Source: Cyanobium sp. CH-040 (GTDB lineage Bacteria; Cyanobacteriota; Cyanobacteriia; PCC-6307; Cyanobiaceae). Taken from it: 64,000 bases of DNA. Under the pieces are notes generated by a model. The model had not been told where the DNA came from and did no database searches. It worked only from the letters and a program-made list of their open reading frames with translations. The stretch spans positions 124,001-188,000 of the forward strand of contig NZ_JAGQCJ010000005.1 in NCBI RefSeq assembly GCF_024346135.1. Reading direction: 5' to 3'. The position numbers were made by a program, and so were the translations under genes. This document shows, piece after piece, positions 47,195-57,355 of this stretch (its first letter is position 1; each line of letters starts with the position of its first letter).

Positions 47195-48154
47195 ATGTCC
47201 CGTTCCCTCTGCCGCGTCCACGCGGCCGGCTCCCAGACCAGCGCGCACCGGCCCCGAGCCGGCCAGGCCGATCCCGCATCCGCAGGCGGCGCCGCCGCCG
47301 GCACCCATCACCAGCGCAACCGGGCGCTGCTGCGGGAGCTGGGCCGCAGCCGCCGCTGCGAGGCGCGGCTGCACTGGCGCAACGCCCTGGTGGTGAACAA
47401 CCTGGCCCTGGTGCGGCTGGTGGCCAGCCGGGAGAGCCGCCGCACCGGCAGGCCCTTCGATGAGCTCCACGCCACCGGCTGTCTGGGCCTGATCCGGGCG
47501 GTGGATGGCTTCGACGCCGCCCGGGGGGTGGCCCTGAGCAGCTTCGCGATCCCCTACATCCGCGGCGCCATGCTCCAGGAGCAGCGCGACCGCGACCAGC
47601 CGCTGCACACCCCCCGGCGCCTGCGGGAACTGCAGCGGCGGGCCGAAAAGCTGGTGGAGCAGCGCCGCGGGGCGGGGCTGGCGGGCCTGGCCGACCACGA
47701 GCTGGCGGCGGCCCTGGGCTGCAGCCTGGAGCGCCTGAAGGAGGCCGGCCGGGTGAAGCGGGCCCTGCGGGTGAGCAGCCTCGATCAACCCGCCCCGGGC
47801 ACGGGCGACGACGCCGACGCTCCCCCCTGGCTGGAGCTGGTCGCCGCTCCCGGCGAGCCATGGGACGAGGACGGGGCCGACGGCCAGCGCGGCTGGCTGC
47901 GGCGCGCACTGCGGCGCCTCGAGCCCGCCCAGCGGGAGCTGCTGGAGGGCCGATGGATCGATGGCCTGAGCTGGCGGGAGCTGGCGCGGCTGCAGGGCTG
48001 CAGCAGCGTCGTCTGCCGGGAGCGGGCCCAGACGCTGCTGGCGCGGCTGCGGGCCGAGGCCGGTGCTGGCAGCGCAACGGAGGCCGAAGCCTGCGGTCAC
48101 GCCGCCAGCCAGCCCCAGGCGAGCATCGCCAGCGCTGCCGCCAGGGCGGTCTGA
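47195..48154 (+). CDS. RNA polymerase sigma-70 family factor, group 3 (SigF-like)
   Basis: 319 residues. Region 2: LVVNNLALVRLVASRESRRT, GCLGLIRAVDGFDAARGVAL and SSFAIPYIRGAM with RDRDQPL, the 2.4 segment for -10 recognition. Region 3: HELAAALGCSLERLKEA. Region 4: LRRLEPAQRELLEGRWIDGL with SWRELARLQGCS, a helix-turn-helix. Lacks region 1, as alternative sigma factors do. In cyanobacteria SigF-type factors control motility or envelope genes. The end overlaps the DUF92 gene by 58 bases. Confidence 0.88.
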   Translation: MSRSLCRVHAAGSQTSAHRPRAGQADPASAGGAAAGTHHQRNRALLRELGRSRRCEARLHWRNALVVNNLALVRLVASRESRRTGRPFDELHATGCLGLIRAVDGFDAARGVALSSFAIPYIRGAMLQEQRDRDQPLHTPRRLRELQRRAEKLVEQRRGAGLAGLADHELAAALGCSLERLKEAGRVKRALRVSSLDQPAPGTGDDADAPPWLELVAAPGEPWDEDGADGQRGWLRRALRRLEPAQRELLEGRWIDGLSWRELARLQGCSSVVCRERAQTLLARLRAEAGAGSATEAEACGHAASQPQASIASAAARAV

Positions 48155-48891
48155 ACGCCGTTCACCAGCTCGTTGCTGAGCCAGGCGAAGCGGCGCTGGG
48201 CGGTGGCACCGATCACGCTCTCCAGCAGCGTGGCCGCCAGGCCCACCAGGACGATCAGCAGGGCGGCGGTGAGGGCGGACGGCGGGCCGGGCAGCAGCCC
48301 CAGGCCCAGGGCCAGCAGCACCATCACCACACTGCCCGCCAGGCTGGCGAGGGTGCCCTCCAGGCTGATGGCCCCCTCGGTGCCGGGCGGCACGGGCCGC
48401 AGGGTGGTGATCAGCACGGTGCGGCGCCCCCAGCGCTTGCCGATCTCGCTGCCGCAGGTGTCGGCCAGCTTGGCGGCGAAGCTGGCGGTGAAGCCCACCA
48501 GCAGCGTCGGCAGCCAGGCCGGCGGCGCCAGGGCGATCACCATCGCCAGCAGGGCGCCGGTGGCCGCCGACCCCCAGACGTTCTCGGGCCCGCGGCGGCC
48601 GCCCCGGGCCTCGGCCAGGCCCTGGGCCTGCTTGCGGCGCAGGCCCAGCCGGGTGACGAGCGAGCCGAGCAGCAGGTAACCCACCACCGCCAGCCAGCCG
48701 CGTACACCCAGGCAGCCCCAGAGCACGCTGCCGAGGATGCCGGCATGCACCCAGCCGGCGGGGGTGAGCAGGGGCAGGCGCTGGGCGACGGCGATCAGGG
48801 CCGCATTGAGGGCCAGGGCGAGCAGCCAGGCCAGCGGCTCCTGGGGCGCCGGCAGGGCCAGCGGGCTGAAGGCGGCGAGCAGGGGGGCCAA
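48097..48891 (-). CDS. DUF92 family membrane protein, VTE6-like phytyl-phosphate kinase candidate
   Basis: 264 residues from TTG 48891. About six spans. Family marks: GWVHAGILGSVLWGCLG, RRGPENVWGSAATGALLAMV, VGFTASFAAKLADTCGSEIG and GTEGAISLEGTLASLAGS, as in TIGR00297/DUF92. The plant member VTE6 phosphorylates phytyl phosphate for tocopherol and phylloquinone synthesis; the same role here is inference. ATG starts are lacking upstream in this frame. Confidence 0.78.
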   Translation of the reverse strand: MAPLLAAFSPLALPAPQEPLAWLLALALNAALIAVAQRLPLLTPAGWVHAGILGSVLWGCLGVRGWLAVVGYLLLGSLVTRLGLRRKQAQGLAEARGGRRGPENVWGSAATGALLAMVIALAPPAWLPTLLVGFTASFAAKLADTCGSEIGKRWGRRTVLITTLRPVPPGTEGAISLEGTLASLAGSVVMVLLALGLGLLPGPPSALTAALLIVLVGLAATLLESVIGATAQRRFAWLSNELVNGVQTALAAALAMLAWGWLAA

Positions 48892-48996
48892 GGGCGGCGG
48901 CCGCGGCGGGCCGCCCCAGTGTGTTGCACACCCCTAAGGGAGCCGCCGCTGCGGAGCCGTGACGGCGGATAATCGCCCCACGTGCCGGCAGCGCCG

Positions 48997-49416
48997 ATGA
49001 TCTTCAAGCGCAAGGACTCCTTCTTCCTCGACCTCAGCAAGCCCGCTGACAAGGCCCCGGAGAAGAGCGCCGGCAAGGCCGAGCCCAAGGCGGCCTCCAA
49101 AGCGGCACCCACTGCGGCGCCGAAGGCTCCGGCTCCCGCAGCGGTGCAGGTGGCCGTGAAGGAGCCCGCCCCCGCGGCCCCCGCCCCGGCCCCCGCGGCC
49201 CCCGCCCCGGCCGCCGGCGGTCAGCCGGTGCTCACCACCGCCGAGGCGATCGCCGCCGAGCTGCGCGCCGCCCAGGAGGCACGGCCGGCACCCAGCCAGG
49301 CCACCTTCGCGCCGGAGTGCCTCAACCCGGCCAACGCCGTGCCCAGCCGCCGCCGCAAGGCCGGCGCCAACCTGGCCACCTTCAAGGCGATGGCGGACGA
49401 GATGTTCCGCAGCTGA
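48997..49416 (+). CDS. Uncharacterised protein with Lys/Ala/Pro-rich linker
   Basis: 139 residues from ATG 48997 (GTG 48982 also in frame). Short N-terminal motif MIFKRKDSFFLDLSK, a long Ala/Pro/Lys low-complexity middle containing a duplicated PAPAAPAP run, and a C-terminal block (LTTAEAIAAELRAAQEARP, FAPECLNPANAVP with SRRRKAG, TFKAMADEMFRS). End blocks look conserved, the middle is probably disordered. Function unknown. Overlaps rsmE by 35 bases at the 3' end. Confidence 0.65.
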   Translation: MIFKRKDSFFLDLSKPADKAPEKSAGKAEPKAASKAAPTAAPKAPAPAAVQVAVKEPAPAAPAPAPAAPAPAAGGQPVLTTAEAIAAELRAAQEARPAPSQATFAPECLNPANAVPSRRRKAGANLATFKAMADEMFRS

Positions 49417-50227
49417 GCCCCCGCCGCCAGGCGGCCATCAGGACGGCGGCGCTGACCGCGGCGGTGGAGCTGCGCAGGATCGTGGCCCCCAGGCTCACGG
49501 GTCGCCACCCGGCCGCTTCGGCCTGCCGCTCCTCGGCCGGCGTCCAGCCGCCTTCCGGCCCGATCGCCACCACCACCGCGGCCGGCGCGGCCTGCACCCC
49601 GGCCAGCGCCTGCTCCAGAGAAGGCAACCCCTCGCGGCGGGTGGTGGCCAGCAGGCCGAGGGCTGTGGCGAGCACCTTGGGCTGCCCGTCGGCCGCTGCG
49701 GCAGCGGCGGGCGGCAATCCAGGCGGCAATGCGGGCGGTGAGGCAAGCCACCCTTCGGCGGGCTGGACGGGATCCAGCAACGGCAGCCACAGCCGCTCGC
49801 ACTGCTCGCTGGCCTCGCGCAGGATCGCCGCCTGCCGCTGGGGCTTCAGCGGCTCGGCGGCGGCGCTGCGGCCGGCACGCAGGGGCGTGAGCCGGTCGAT
49901 GCCCAGCTCGGAGGCCATGCGCAGCAGCACGTCGGCGTCCTGGCGCGGCAGGGCCACCGCCAGCGCCAGCCGGGGCTTGGGCGGCGGCTCGCTCTGCAGC
50001 GGCTGACCGGGGGGCTGCTCGAGCAGGGCACTGGCCGGCTCGCCGGGGGTCTCGGGAGCGAGGGTGGCGCTCCAGAGGTGGCCGGCGCCATCCACCAGGG
50101 CGAAGCGCTCCCCCGGCCGCAGCCGCAGCACCCGGCGCAGGTAGTGGGCCTCGGATGGCTCCAGCGTCACCGCAGCGCCCGCGATCCGGGCGGGGGGTAC
50201 CAGCAGCCGCCGCCATTCGCGCGCCAC
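49382..50227 (-). CDS. rsmE: 16S rRNA (uracil(1498)-N(3))-methyltransferase RsmE
   Basis: SPOUT methyltransferase acting on 16S rRNA. 281 residues from GTG 50227. PUA-like N-terminus (HYLRRVLRLRPGERFALVDG), then the knot domain with AVVVAIGPEGGWTPAEERQA and PVSLGATILRSSTAAVSAA, the SAM-binding trefoil signature. A Pro/Ala insertion lies near 165-185. Downstream of the DUF3531 gene by 10 bases, so likely the same operon. Confidence 0.92.
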   Translation of the reverse strand: MAREWRRLLVPPARIAGAAVTLEPSEAHYLRRVLRLRPGERFALVDGAGHLWSATLAPETPGEPASALLEQPPGQPLQSEPPPKPRLALAVALPRQDADVLLRMASELGIDRLTPLRAGRSAAAEPLKPQRQAAILREASEQCERLWLPLLDPVQPAEGWLASPPALPPGLPPAAAAAADGQPKVLATALGLLATTRREGLPSLEQALAGVQAAPAAVVVAIGPEGGWTPAEERQAEAAGWRPVSLGATILRSSTAAVSAAVLMAAWRRGLSCGTSRPPSP

Positions 50228-50237
50228 GCCGCTGCGC

Positions 50238-50693
50238 TCAGCTGCCGGCGAAGGGCAGCAGCTCCTCGGGCTGCTCCTCGATCGGCCAGTCGTCGTTGAC
50301 GCCGCCGATCACCAGCTCGTCGATCTCCACCACGTCGATGCTGAGCTGGCTGAAGGTGTTGATCAGCACGTCGAGGGCGACGGCGTCGCTGAGGCCCAGA
50401 TCCACCCAGCAGCGGGCCCAGCAGCCCTGGTATTCCACCGGCCCCATGTTGTGCATCAGCGCCCGCTGGGCGTGGACGGCGGCCTCGGCGTCGTAGGCCA
50501 TCCAGCTCAGCTCGCCGCCTTCGGCCTCGTGGGCCTGGAGGTTCTCGGCGTTGAAGCCGCCCAGCTTGCCGAGGAAGAACCAGCTGTCGAAGGCGGTTTC
50601 CACATAGCCCCGCTCCCCCTGGCCGGGGGGATGGGGAAAGCGCAGCCAGATCCAGCAGTTGAAGGGATCGACCTCGCGGAAGCGCACCTCCAT
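50238..50693 (-). CDS. DUF3531 family protein
   Basis: 151 residues from ATG 50693: MEVRFREVDPFNCWIWLRFP, then GYVETAFDSWFFLGKLGGFN and NMGPVEYQGCWARCWVDLGL, acidic C-terminus (DDWPIEEQPEELLPF). This matches my recollection of DUF3531, a cyanobacterial and plastid family without known function. Soluble. First gene before rsmE. Confidence 0.82.
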   Translation of the reverse strand: MEVRFREVDPFNCWIWLRFPHPPGQGERGYVETAFDSWFFLGKLGGFNAENLQAHEAEGGELSWMAYDAEAAVHAQRALMHNMGPVEYQGCWARCWVDLGLSDAVALDVLINTFSQLSIDVVEIDELVIGGVNDDWPIEEQPEELLPFAGS

Positions 50694-50785
50694 GGCAAGG
50701 GCCTCGGCAGCGGTGGGGCAGGAGGGTCACGATCCCACACGGCCATGCCAGCCGGCGGCAGCCTGTGGCCAGTCATGCTGGGGCG

Positions 50786-51457
50786 ATGCTGGAACTGAGC
50801 GGCGTGCGCTACCAGCCGGCCACGGCGGCCGGTCCGGTGCTGGACGATGTGAGCCTGCGGCTTGAAGCCGGGCGGCTGGGGCTGGTGGCCGGCCCCAGCG
50901 GCGGCGGCAAGACCACGCTGCTGGAGGTGATCGGCGGCCTGGCGGAGCCGGAGCGGGGCACGATCCGCTGGAACGGCGAGGTCCTCAGCGGCCGCCAGCG
51001 GCGCTGGCTGTGCGGGCTGGTGTTCCAGTTTCCCGAACGTCATTTCCTCGGCCTCACCGTGGGCCAGGAACTGCGGCTGGGGCACCGGCGGCTAGAGGCC
51101 GGGCGGGTGGAGCAGGTGCTGGCGCGGGTGGGGCTGGGCCAGCAGTCCCTGCGGCAGCAGCCGGAGCGCCTGAGCGGCGGCCAGCAGCGGCGGCTGGCGC
51201 TGGCGGTGCAGCTGCTGCGCGATCCGCGGGTGCTGCTGCTCGATGAACCCACCGCCGGCCTGGACTGGGCGGTGCGCAGCGAGGTGGTGGGGCTGCTGGG
51301 GGATCTGGCGAAGGAGCGGGCGGTGCTGGTGGTGACCCACGAGCCGGAGCTGTTCGCGGCGCTGGAGCCGCTGAGCTGGCGGCTGGAGGGGGGCCGGCTG
51401 AACCCCATGGACGAGAAGGCGCTCCGTACCATGCCCGCAGCCAGGGGCCAGGGATGA
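50786..51457 (+). CDS. ABC transporter ATP-binding protein (ECF/ABCI-like)
   Basis: 223 residues from ATG 50786. Walker [14 protein letters not shown] (about 39-51), the ECF-like Q-loop region [18 protein letters not shown], signature [13 protein letters not shown], Walker [13 protein letters not shown], switch His in VTHEPELF. The Q-loop text resembles cobalt/energy-coupling ATPases and plant ABCI proteins. No membrane partner is adjacent; instead hslO overlaps its end by four bases. Confidence 0.87.
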   Translation: MLELSGVRYQPATAAGPVLDDVSLRLEAGRLGLVAGPSGGGKTTLLEVIGGLAEPERGTIRWNGEVLSGRQRRWLCGLVFQFPERHFLGLTVGQELRLGHRRLEAGRVEQVLARVGLGQQSLRQQPERLSGGQQRRLALAVQLLRDPRVLLLDEPTAGLDWAVRSEVVGLLGDLAKERAVLVVTHEPELFAALEPLSWRLEGGRLNPMDEKALRTMPAARGQG

Positions 51458-52374
51458 GCGATCAGCTGCTGCGGGCCACGGCCGCCGGAGGCGGCATCCG
51501 CCTGGTGGCCGTCACCACCAGCGCCGCCAGCCGCGAGGCGGCGCGGCGGCACCGCCTGTCGTTCCTCACCACTGCCCTGCTGGGGCGGGCGATGACCGCC
51601 GGCCTGCTGCTGGCCAGCTCGATGAAGGTGGCCCACGGGCGGGTGAACCTGCGCATCGCCTCCGACGGTCCGCTGCGCGGGCTGATGGTGGATGCCGGCC
51701 GCGACGGCAGCGTGCGCGGCTACGTGGGCAATCCCGAGCTGGAACTGGATCTGGTAGAGGAGGCCGACGGCAGCCACCACTTCGACTTCCGCGCCGCCAC
51801 CGGCACCGGCTACCTGCACGTGGTGCGGGACCTGGGCGAGGGCGAGCCCTACAGCTCCACTGTGGAGCTGGTGAGCGGCGGCATCGGCGATGACCTGGCC
51901 TCCTACCTGCTGCACTCGGAGCAGACGCCCTCGGCGGTGTTCGTGGGCGAGCAGATCGACAGCCACGGCATCCGCTGCAGCGGCGGGGTGCTGGTGCAGG
52001 TGCTGCCCAAGGCGGCGCGGGAGCCGGCGCTGGTGGCGCTGCTGGAGGAGCGCTGCCGGGAGGTGACGGGCTTCAGCCAGCGGCTGGCCGCCTGCGAGGG
52101 GCACCTGCAGACACTGCTGGAGGACATCTTCCCCGACCTCGACCCCCAGCCGCTTGACGGCGGCGGCAGCAGCGAGGCGGTGCGCTTCGCCTGTCCCTGC
52201 AGCCGCGGCCGCAGCCTGGGTGCCCTGAAGCTGCTGGGCCGCGACGAGCTCAGCAGCATGCTGGCGGAGGACGGCCAGGCCGAGCTCACCTGCCACTTCT
52301 GCGGCGAGGTGTACCGGGTGGACGGGGCGGAACTGCAGGGGCTGATCGACGAGCTGGCGCCGGCTGGCCGCTGA
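51454..52374 (+). CDS. hslO: Redox-regulated chaperone Hsp33
   Basis: Cytoplasmic holdase activated by disulfide formation. 306 residues. N-terminal domain has [17 protein letters not shown] and [22 protein letters not shown]-like [30 protein letters not shown]-type motif. The C-terminal zinc redox switch is CPCSRGR followed by CHFCGEVY (CxC plus CxxC). Start overlaps the ABC ATPase stop (ATGA). Confidence 0.95.
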   Translation: MSDQLLRATAAGGGIRLVAVTTSAASREAARRHRLSFLTTALLGRAMTAGLLLASSMKVAHGRVNLRIASDGPLRGLMVDAGRDGSVRGYVGNPELELDLVEEADGSHHFDFRAATGTGYLHVVRDLGEGEPYSSTVELVSGGIGDDLASYLLHSEQTPSAVFVGEQIDSHGIRCSGGVLVQVLPKAAREPALVALLEERCREVTGFSQRLAACEGHLQTLLEDIFPDLDPQPLDGGGSSEAVRFACPCSRGRSLGALKLLGRDELSSMLAEDGQAELTCHFCGEVYRVDGAELQGLIDELAPAGR

Positions 52375-52395
52375 GCCAGCGGCCAGCGACGAGGC

Positions 52396-53082
52396 TCAGG
52401 CCACCAGCAGGGCGGCGAGCAGCAGCAGCAGCAGGGCCGGCAGGCTCTGCACCTGGGCCAGGTTGAGGGGAAGGCCGAGGGGCAGGCTGGCGGAGCCCAG
52501 GGCGCCCACCAGCAGGCCGCCGAGCACGAGGCCGATGCTGAGCAGGCCGAAGCCCCAGCCCACGGCCGCGAGGAAGCGGCGCCGGCGGCGCTGCAGCACC
52601 ACCACGCAGAGGGCGGTGCCGAGGGCGAGCAGCAGTTCGGCCGGGGCGGTGGGCACCAGCAGCAGCAGGCCCAGCAGGGCGCCGTAGCCGCCCAGGGCGA
52701 GCCAGCGGTCGTTGCCCTCGGCCATCGCCAGGGTGGGGGCGGCGAGGGCGGGGGTGGCGACGCGGGGCAGGGCCACCTTGGGCAGGACCGGCAGCGAGGG
52801 GCGCGGCGGCGGCGGCGCCAGCTGCTCGCGGGCCGAGGCGCTGCGGGCGGCGGTGCTCACCCGGCCCTGCTGGCGCTCCTTGAGGCGGTCCATGAGCACG
52901 GCGTCGTAGGCCGCCTCCACCCGGGAGCGGGCGATGGGATCCTCGCCGGCTTCGTCAAGGCGGGCCTGGCGGGCGGCCTGCACCTCATCGAAGCTGGCGT
53001 CCGGGCTCACCCCCAGCCGCTCGTAGGGCCCGGCCGAGGGATCGGATCCGGAATCGGAGGGCGGCTCGCGGAGATCGTTCAT
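52396..53082 (-). CDS. CPP1-like (DUF3353) J-like membrane protein
   Basis: 228 residues. N-terminal J-like domain without the HPD motif (YERLGVSPDASFDEVQAARQ, EAAYDAVLMDRLKERQQGRV), a Pro-rich linker, then four hydrophobic spans. This is the layout of CPP1/DUF3353, which in plants stabilises protochlorophyllide oxidoreductase; its presence near chlorophyll genes of the genome would fit, but function here is inferred. Convergent with hslO. Confidence 0.82.
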   Translation of the reverse strand: MNDLREPPSDSGSDPSAGPYERLGVSPDASFDEVQAARQARLDEAGEDPIARSRVEAAYDAVLMDRLKERQQGRVSTAARSASAREQLAPPPPRPSLPVLPKVALPRVATPALAAPTLAMAEGNDRWLALGGYGALLGLLLLVPTAPAELLLALGTALCVVVLQRRRRRFLAAVGWGFGLLSIGLVLGGLLVGALGSASLPLGLPLNLAQVQSLPALLLLLLAALLVA

Positions 53083-53150
53083 CAGGGGGGCCGGTGCAGG
53101 AAGGGCCTGTGCAGGAGGGGCCTGCCTGCAGAGAGGTTATCGAGCCCGCC

Positions 53151-53396
53151 CTAGAAGAGGGGCTTGCTGCAATGGAATCCGGCTTCGCGCTGGAGCCGCT
53201 GGCGCTGGCGCTCGGCTTCGGCGGGATCAAGGCGGTGACGGCGCTTGAGCAGGGGCATCTGGGGGGGCAGGTGGCTGCCTTCACGCATCTCCACCGTGGA
53301 GAGGCCGGCGGGACCGACGCCGGCGTGGTTCTGGAAACTCACGTAATCCCAGCCCCCATCGGCACGGGGGCGCACCAGCCAGACGGAATCCGGCAT
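53151..53396 (-). CDS. Small protein, possibly DUF1651-like
   Basis: 81 residues from ATG 53396: MPDSVWLVRPRADGGWDYVS, then a loop, LPPQMPLLKRRHRLDPAEAE and a helical end. The pattern (short beta N-terminus, PP-x-LLK-x-R, A-E-A helix) recalls DUF1651 of marine picocyanobacteria, with low certainty. A GTTACATC octamer (53412-53419) lies directly upstream on the coding side. Confidence 0.6.
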   Translation of the reverse strand: MPDSVWLVRPRADGGWDYVSFQNHAGVGPAGLSTVEMREGSHLPPQMPLLKRRHRLDPAEAERQRQRLQREAGFHCSKPLF

Positions 53397-53411
53397 CGCT
53401 CTTGACGCTTC

Positions 53412-53419
53412 GTTACATC
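53412..53419. promoter_or_regulatory. GTTACATC element between prfC and the 81-residue gene
   Basis: GTTACATC on the plus strand, i.e. GATGTAAC reading toward the minus-strand gene that starts at 53396. It is the same octamer as at 8597-8604 and near-identical to 36345 and 21602. Sixteen bases before the ATG, so TGTAAC may simply be the -10 region. Confidence 0.3.
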
Positions 53420-53459
53420 TCAGTCTGGCGCGCCCACAGGGCCGGTGTGGGGCCGGGGC

Positions 53460-55115
<1,656 letters not shown>

Positions 55116-55168
55116 TGGATCAGCCTGCCAGGCCACCAGGATGGGAGGGATGGGTCGCACCCGCCGGC

Positions 55169-56293
55169 ATGCCCCAGTCCCACGACCGCGTCCATCCCCG
55201 ACGCCGCCACCAGACCACGAGCGAGTGGTCCACCATCCGACGCCCGTCCAGCCAGGCGACCACCTTTCTGCCCCCCGGCACACCGGTGTTCGTGGGGGAG
55301 CGCAAACAGGATGAGGCCACTCTGCACCTGATCCACTTCGACCGGGAGCGGTTGCACGAGGTGGAGGAGGCGAGCCTGGCGGACTGCCGGGACTGCCTAC
55401 CTTTCCCAGGCCTCACGTGGGTGAATGTGAGCGGAGTGCACGACGTGAGCCTGATCGAAGCCCTCGGCGGACTGTTCGGCCTGCACCCGATGACGATGGA
55501 GGACATCGCCGACACCTCCCAGCGGCCGAAGTGGGAGGAGTTTCCCGACTACGGGTTCATGGCACTGAAGATGCTGGCGATCAGCGAGGCCGATGCGGAG
55601 GTGCAGATCGAGCATGTGAGCCTGATCCTGGGCCCCGATTGGGTGCTCACCTTTCTCGAGGACGACGGTGACGTGTTCGCCAGCGTGCGCAGCCGCATCC
55701 GCCGCGGCATCAGCCGTGTGCGCAGCCTGGGGGCCGACTATCTGGCGTCGTGCCTGATCGACGCGGTGATCGACCACTACCTCCTGGCAGTGGAGTGGAT
55801 CAGTGATCAGATCGAGATCTTCGACACCCATGTGCTGAACCACCCCGAGCAGGTGCGGATCCAGGAGATCCACCACTTCAGGCGGGACCTGCTGGCACTG
55901 CGGCGAGCCGTGTGGCCGATGCGGGAGGTGCTGGGGGCCGTCTCCAAGAGCGAAGCCAGCGTGGTGAGCGACGAGACCGGCGTGTTCTGGCGCAACCTCT
56001 ACGACCACACGGTGCAGGTGATCGACATGGTGGAGACCAGTCGCGACACCCTGATGAGCCTGCAGGACACCTATCTGTCCAGCCTCAGCAACCGGATGAA
56101 CGGCGTGATGAAAACCCTCACGGTGATCTCCACGATCTTCATCCCACTCACATTCATCGCCGGGGTGTACGGGATGAACTTCCAGCACATGCCCGAGCTC
56201 GGCTGGCGCCTGGGCTACTACGGGGTGCTGGTGCTGATGCTGGTGATCGCGGTGGCCCTGGTGGTGTGGATCCGCCGCCGGGGCTGGCTGTGA
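55169..56293 (+). CDS. corA: CorA family magnesium/cobalt transporter
   Basis: 374 residues from ATG 55169. Long cytoplasmic N-terminal funnel ([40 protein letters not shown]), long helix with [20 protein letters not shown], two C-terminal membrane spans, and the CorA pore signature YGMNF in [15 protein letters not shown]. The first 30 residues are basic ([12 protein letters not shown]) and variable. Confidence 0.93.
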   Translation: MPQSHDRVHPRRRHQTTSEWSTIRRPSSQATTFLPPGTPVFVGERKQDEATLHLIHFDRERLHEVEEASLADCRDCLPFPGLTWVNVSGVHDVSLIEALGGLFGLHPMTMEDIADTSQRPKWEEFPDYGFMALKMLAISEADAEVQIEHVSLILGPDWVLTFLEDDGDVFASVRSRIRRGISRVRSLGADYLASCLIDAVIDHYLLAVEWISDQIEIFDTHVLNHPEQVRIQEIHHFRRDLLALRRAVWPMREVLGAVSKSEASVVSDETGVFWRNLYDHTVQVIDMVETSRDTLMSLQDTYLSSLSNRMNGVMKTLTVISTIFIPLTFIAGVYGMNFQHMPELGWRLGYYGVLVLMLVIAVALVVWIRRRGWL

Positions 56294-56308
56294 GGGGCAG
56301 CGCCGGCG

Positions 56309-57223
56309 TCAGGGAACGGGGGGTTCACCGAGGGTCCAGACGCCATCGCGGCGGTGGAAGCGGATCCAGCTGCGCAGGCCTTCGCCTGCGTGGATCACCA
56401 GCACGGCGCGATCGCCCCGCTCCACCAGGAGCAGCCCCGTGCCGCTCAGGCCGCGCAGCTGATCGGCGGCCAGCCCACGGAGCAGCTCCAGCAGCTGGGC
56501 CTCGGGGATCTCCGCAGGAAGCGGGGCCACAGCCGCCGGATCCTGGGCCCGCAGGCGAGCCAGGCCGGCGGCGTCGAGGGAGGCAACGGTGCGGGCCCGC
56601 TCCAGCGCCAGCCGGCCCTGGGGGGTGGCCCGCACGGCGTCGCCCCCTTCCACCCGGGCCGTCACGGCGGGCTCGGGTTGCACCGGCAGATCCACCTGGA
56701 AGACGAGGGAGCGGATGTCATCCGCGTCGGGAGGGGCTGACGACTCCCGGCTGTAGGTGAGGGCGGCCCTCAGGCGCCGGGCCTGGAAGGAGAACGTCTC
56801 GAAGGCACCCGGGCCCGGCCCGCCGGAGCTGTAGAGCGACAGGGACGCCATCACCGCACCCGCGCCGTTGACGGGGGAAAGCAGGGGGGAGATCTGCACC
56901 TGCTCCGGGGCCGCTGGATCGACCTCCACCAGCACCGCGCGCAAGGCACCGCCGCGGCTCAGCTCCTGCAGACGCAACTGGGGCAGAACCCCCTGCAGGA
57001 GTGCGGGATCCACGGGTGCCTCGCTGAGCAGCAACCGCAGCCGCGGGCCGCCGGCGTCGAACCCCTCGGCACCGTCATGGAGGAGGGCCGCTCCATGGGT
57101 GAGAACGAGGCGCTGCCGGCCGCTCACCAGCTCCCCCCGCACCAGCGCGGGGTGAGGAGCGGCGAACGCCGGAGCGGCCAGCACCCAGGCCGCCAGGGCT
57201 GCGCTGGCCACAAGCACACGCAT
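56309..57223 (-). CDS. Uncharacterised secreted protein
   Basis: 304 residues from ATG 57223 (57247 adds eight). A clear signal peptide (RVLVASAALAAWVLAAPAFA, cleavage before APHP). The mature part is mostly beta-like with no cysteine clusters: VRGELVSGRQRLVLTHGAAL, RLRLLLSEAPVDPALLQGVL, and near the end LSGTGLLLVERGDRAVLVIH and GVWTLGEPPVP. I do not recognise it. Periplasmic or lumenal location is likely. Divergent from nrdJ. Confidence 0.68.
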   Translation of the reverse strand: MRVLVASAALAAWVLAAPAFAAPHPALVRGELVSGRQRLVLTHGAALLHDGAEGFDAGGPRLRLLLSEAPVDPALLQGVLPQLRLQELSRGGALRAVLVEVDPAAPEQVQISPLLSPVNGAGAVMASLSLYSSGGPGPGAFETFSFQARRLRAALTYSRESSAPPDADDIRSLVFQVDLPVQPEPAVTARVEGGDAVRATPQGRLALERARTVASLDAAGLARLRAQDPAAVAPLPAEIPEAQLLELLRGLAADQLRGLSGTGLLLVERGDRAVLVIHAGEGLRSWIRFHRRDGVWTLGEPPVP

Positions 57224-57355
57224 CGGCGCTGCCACGGATGCAGCCATCCTCCCCGTGGCGGAGGGGAGAGGACGGGCGACGCTGCCTCTGGTGCCAGGCG
57301 CCCCTTGCACACCCCACCAGTGGCGTTAGGGTTTCCCTCACCCGAGCTCCGCCCC

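Noticed and set aside
47054-48931. 625-codon minus-strand frame opposite the sigma factor
   Set aside because: Ala/Gly/Pro/Arg-rich shadow; the sigma factor and the DUF92 gene account for the region.
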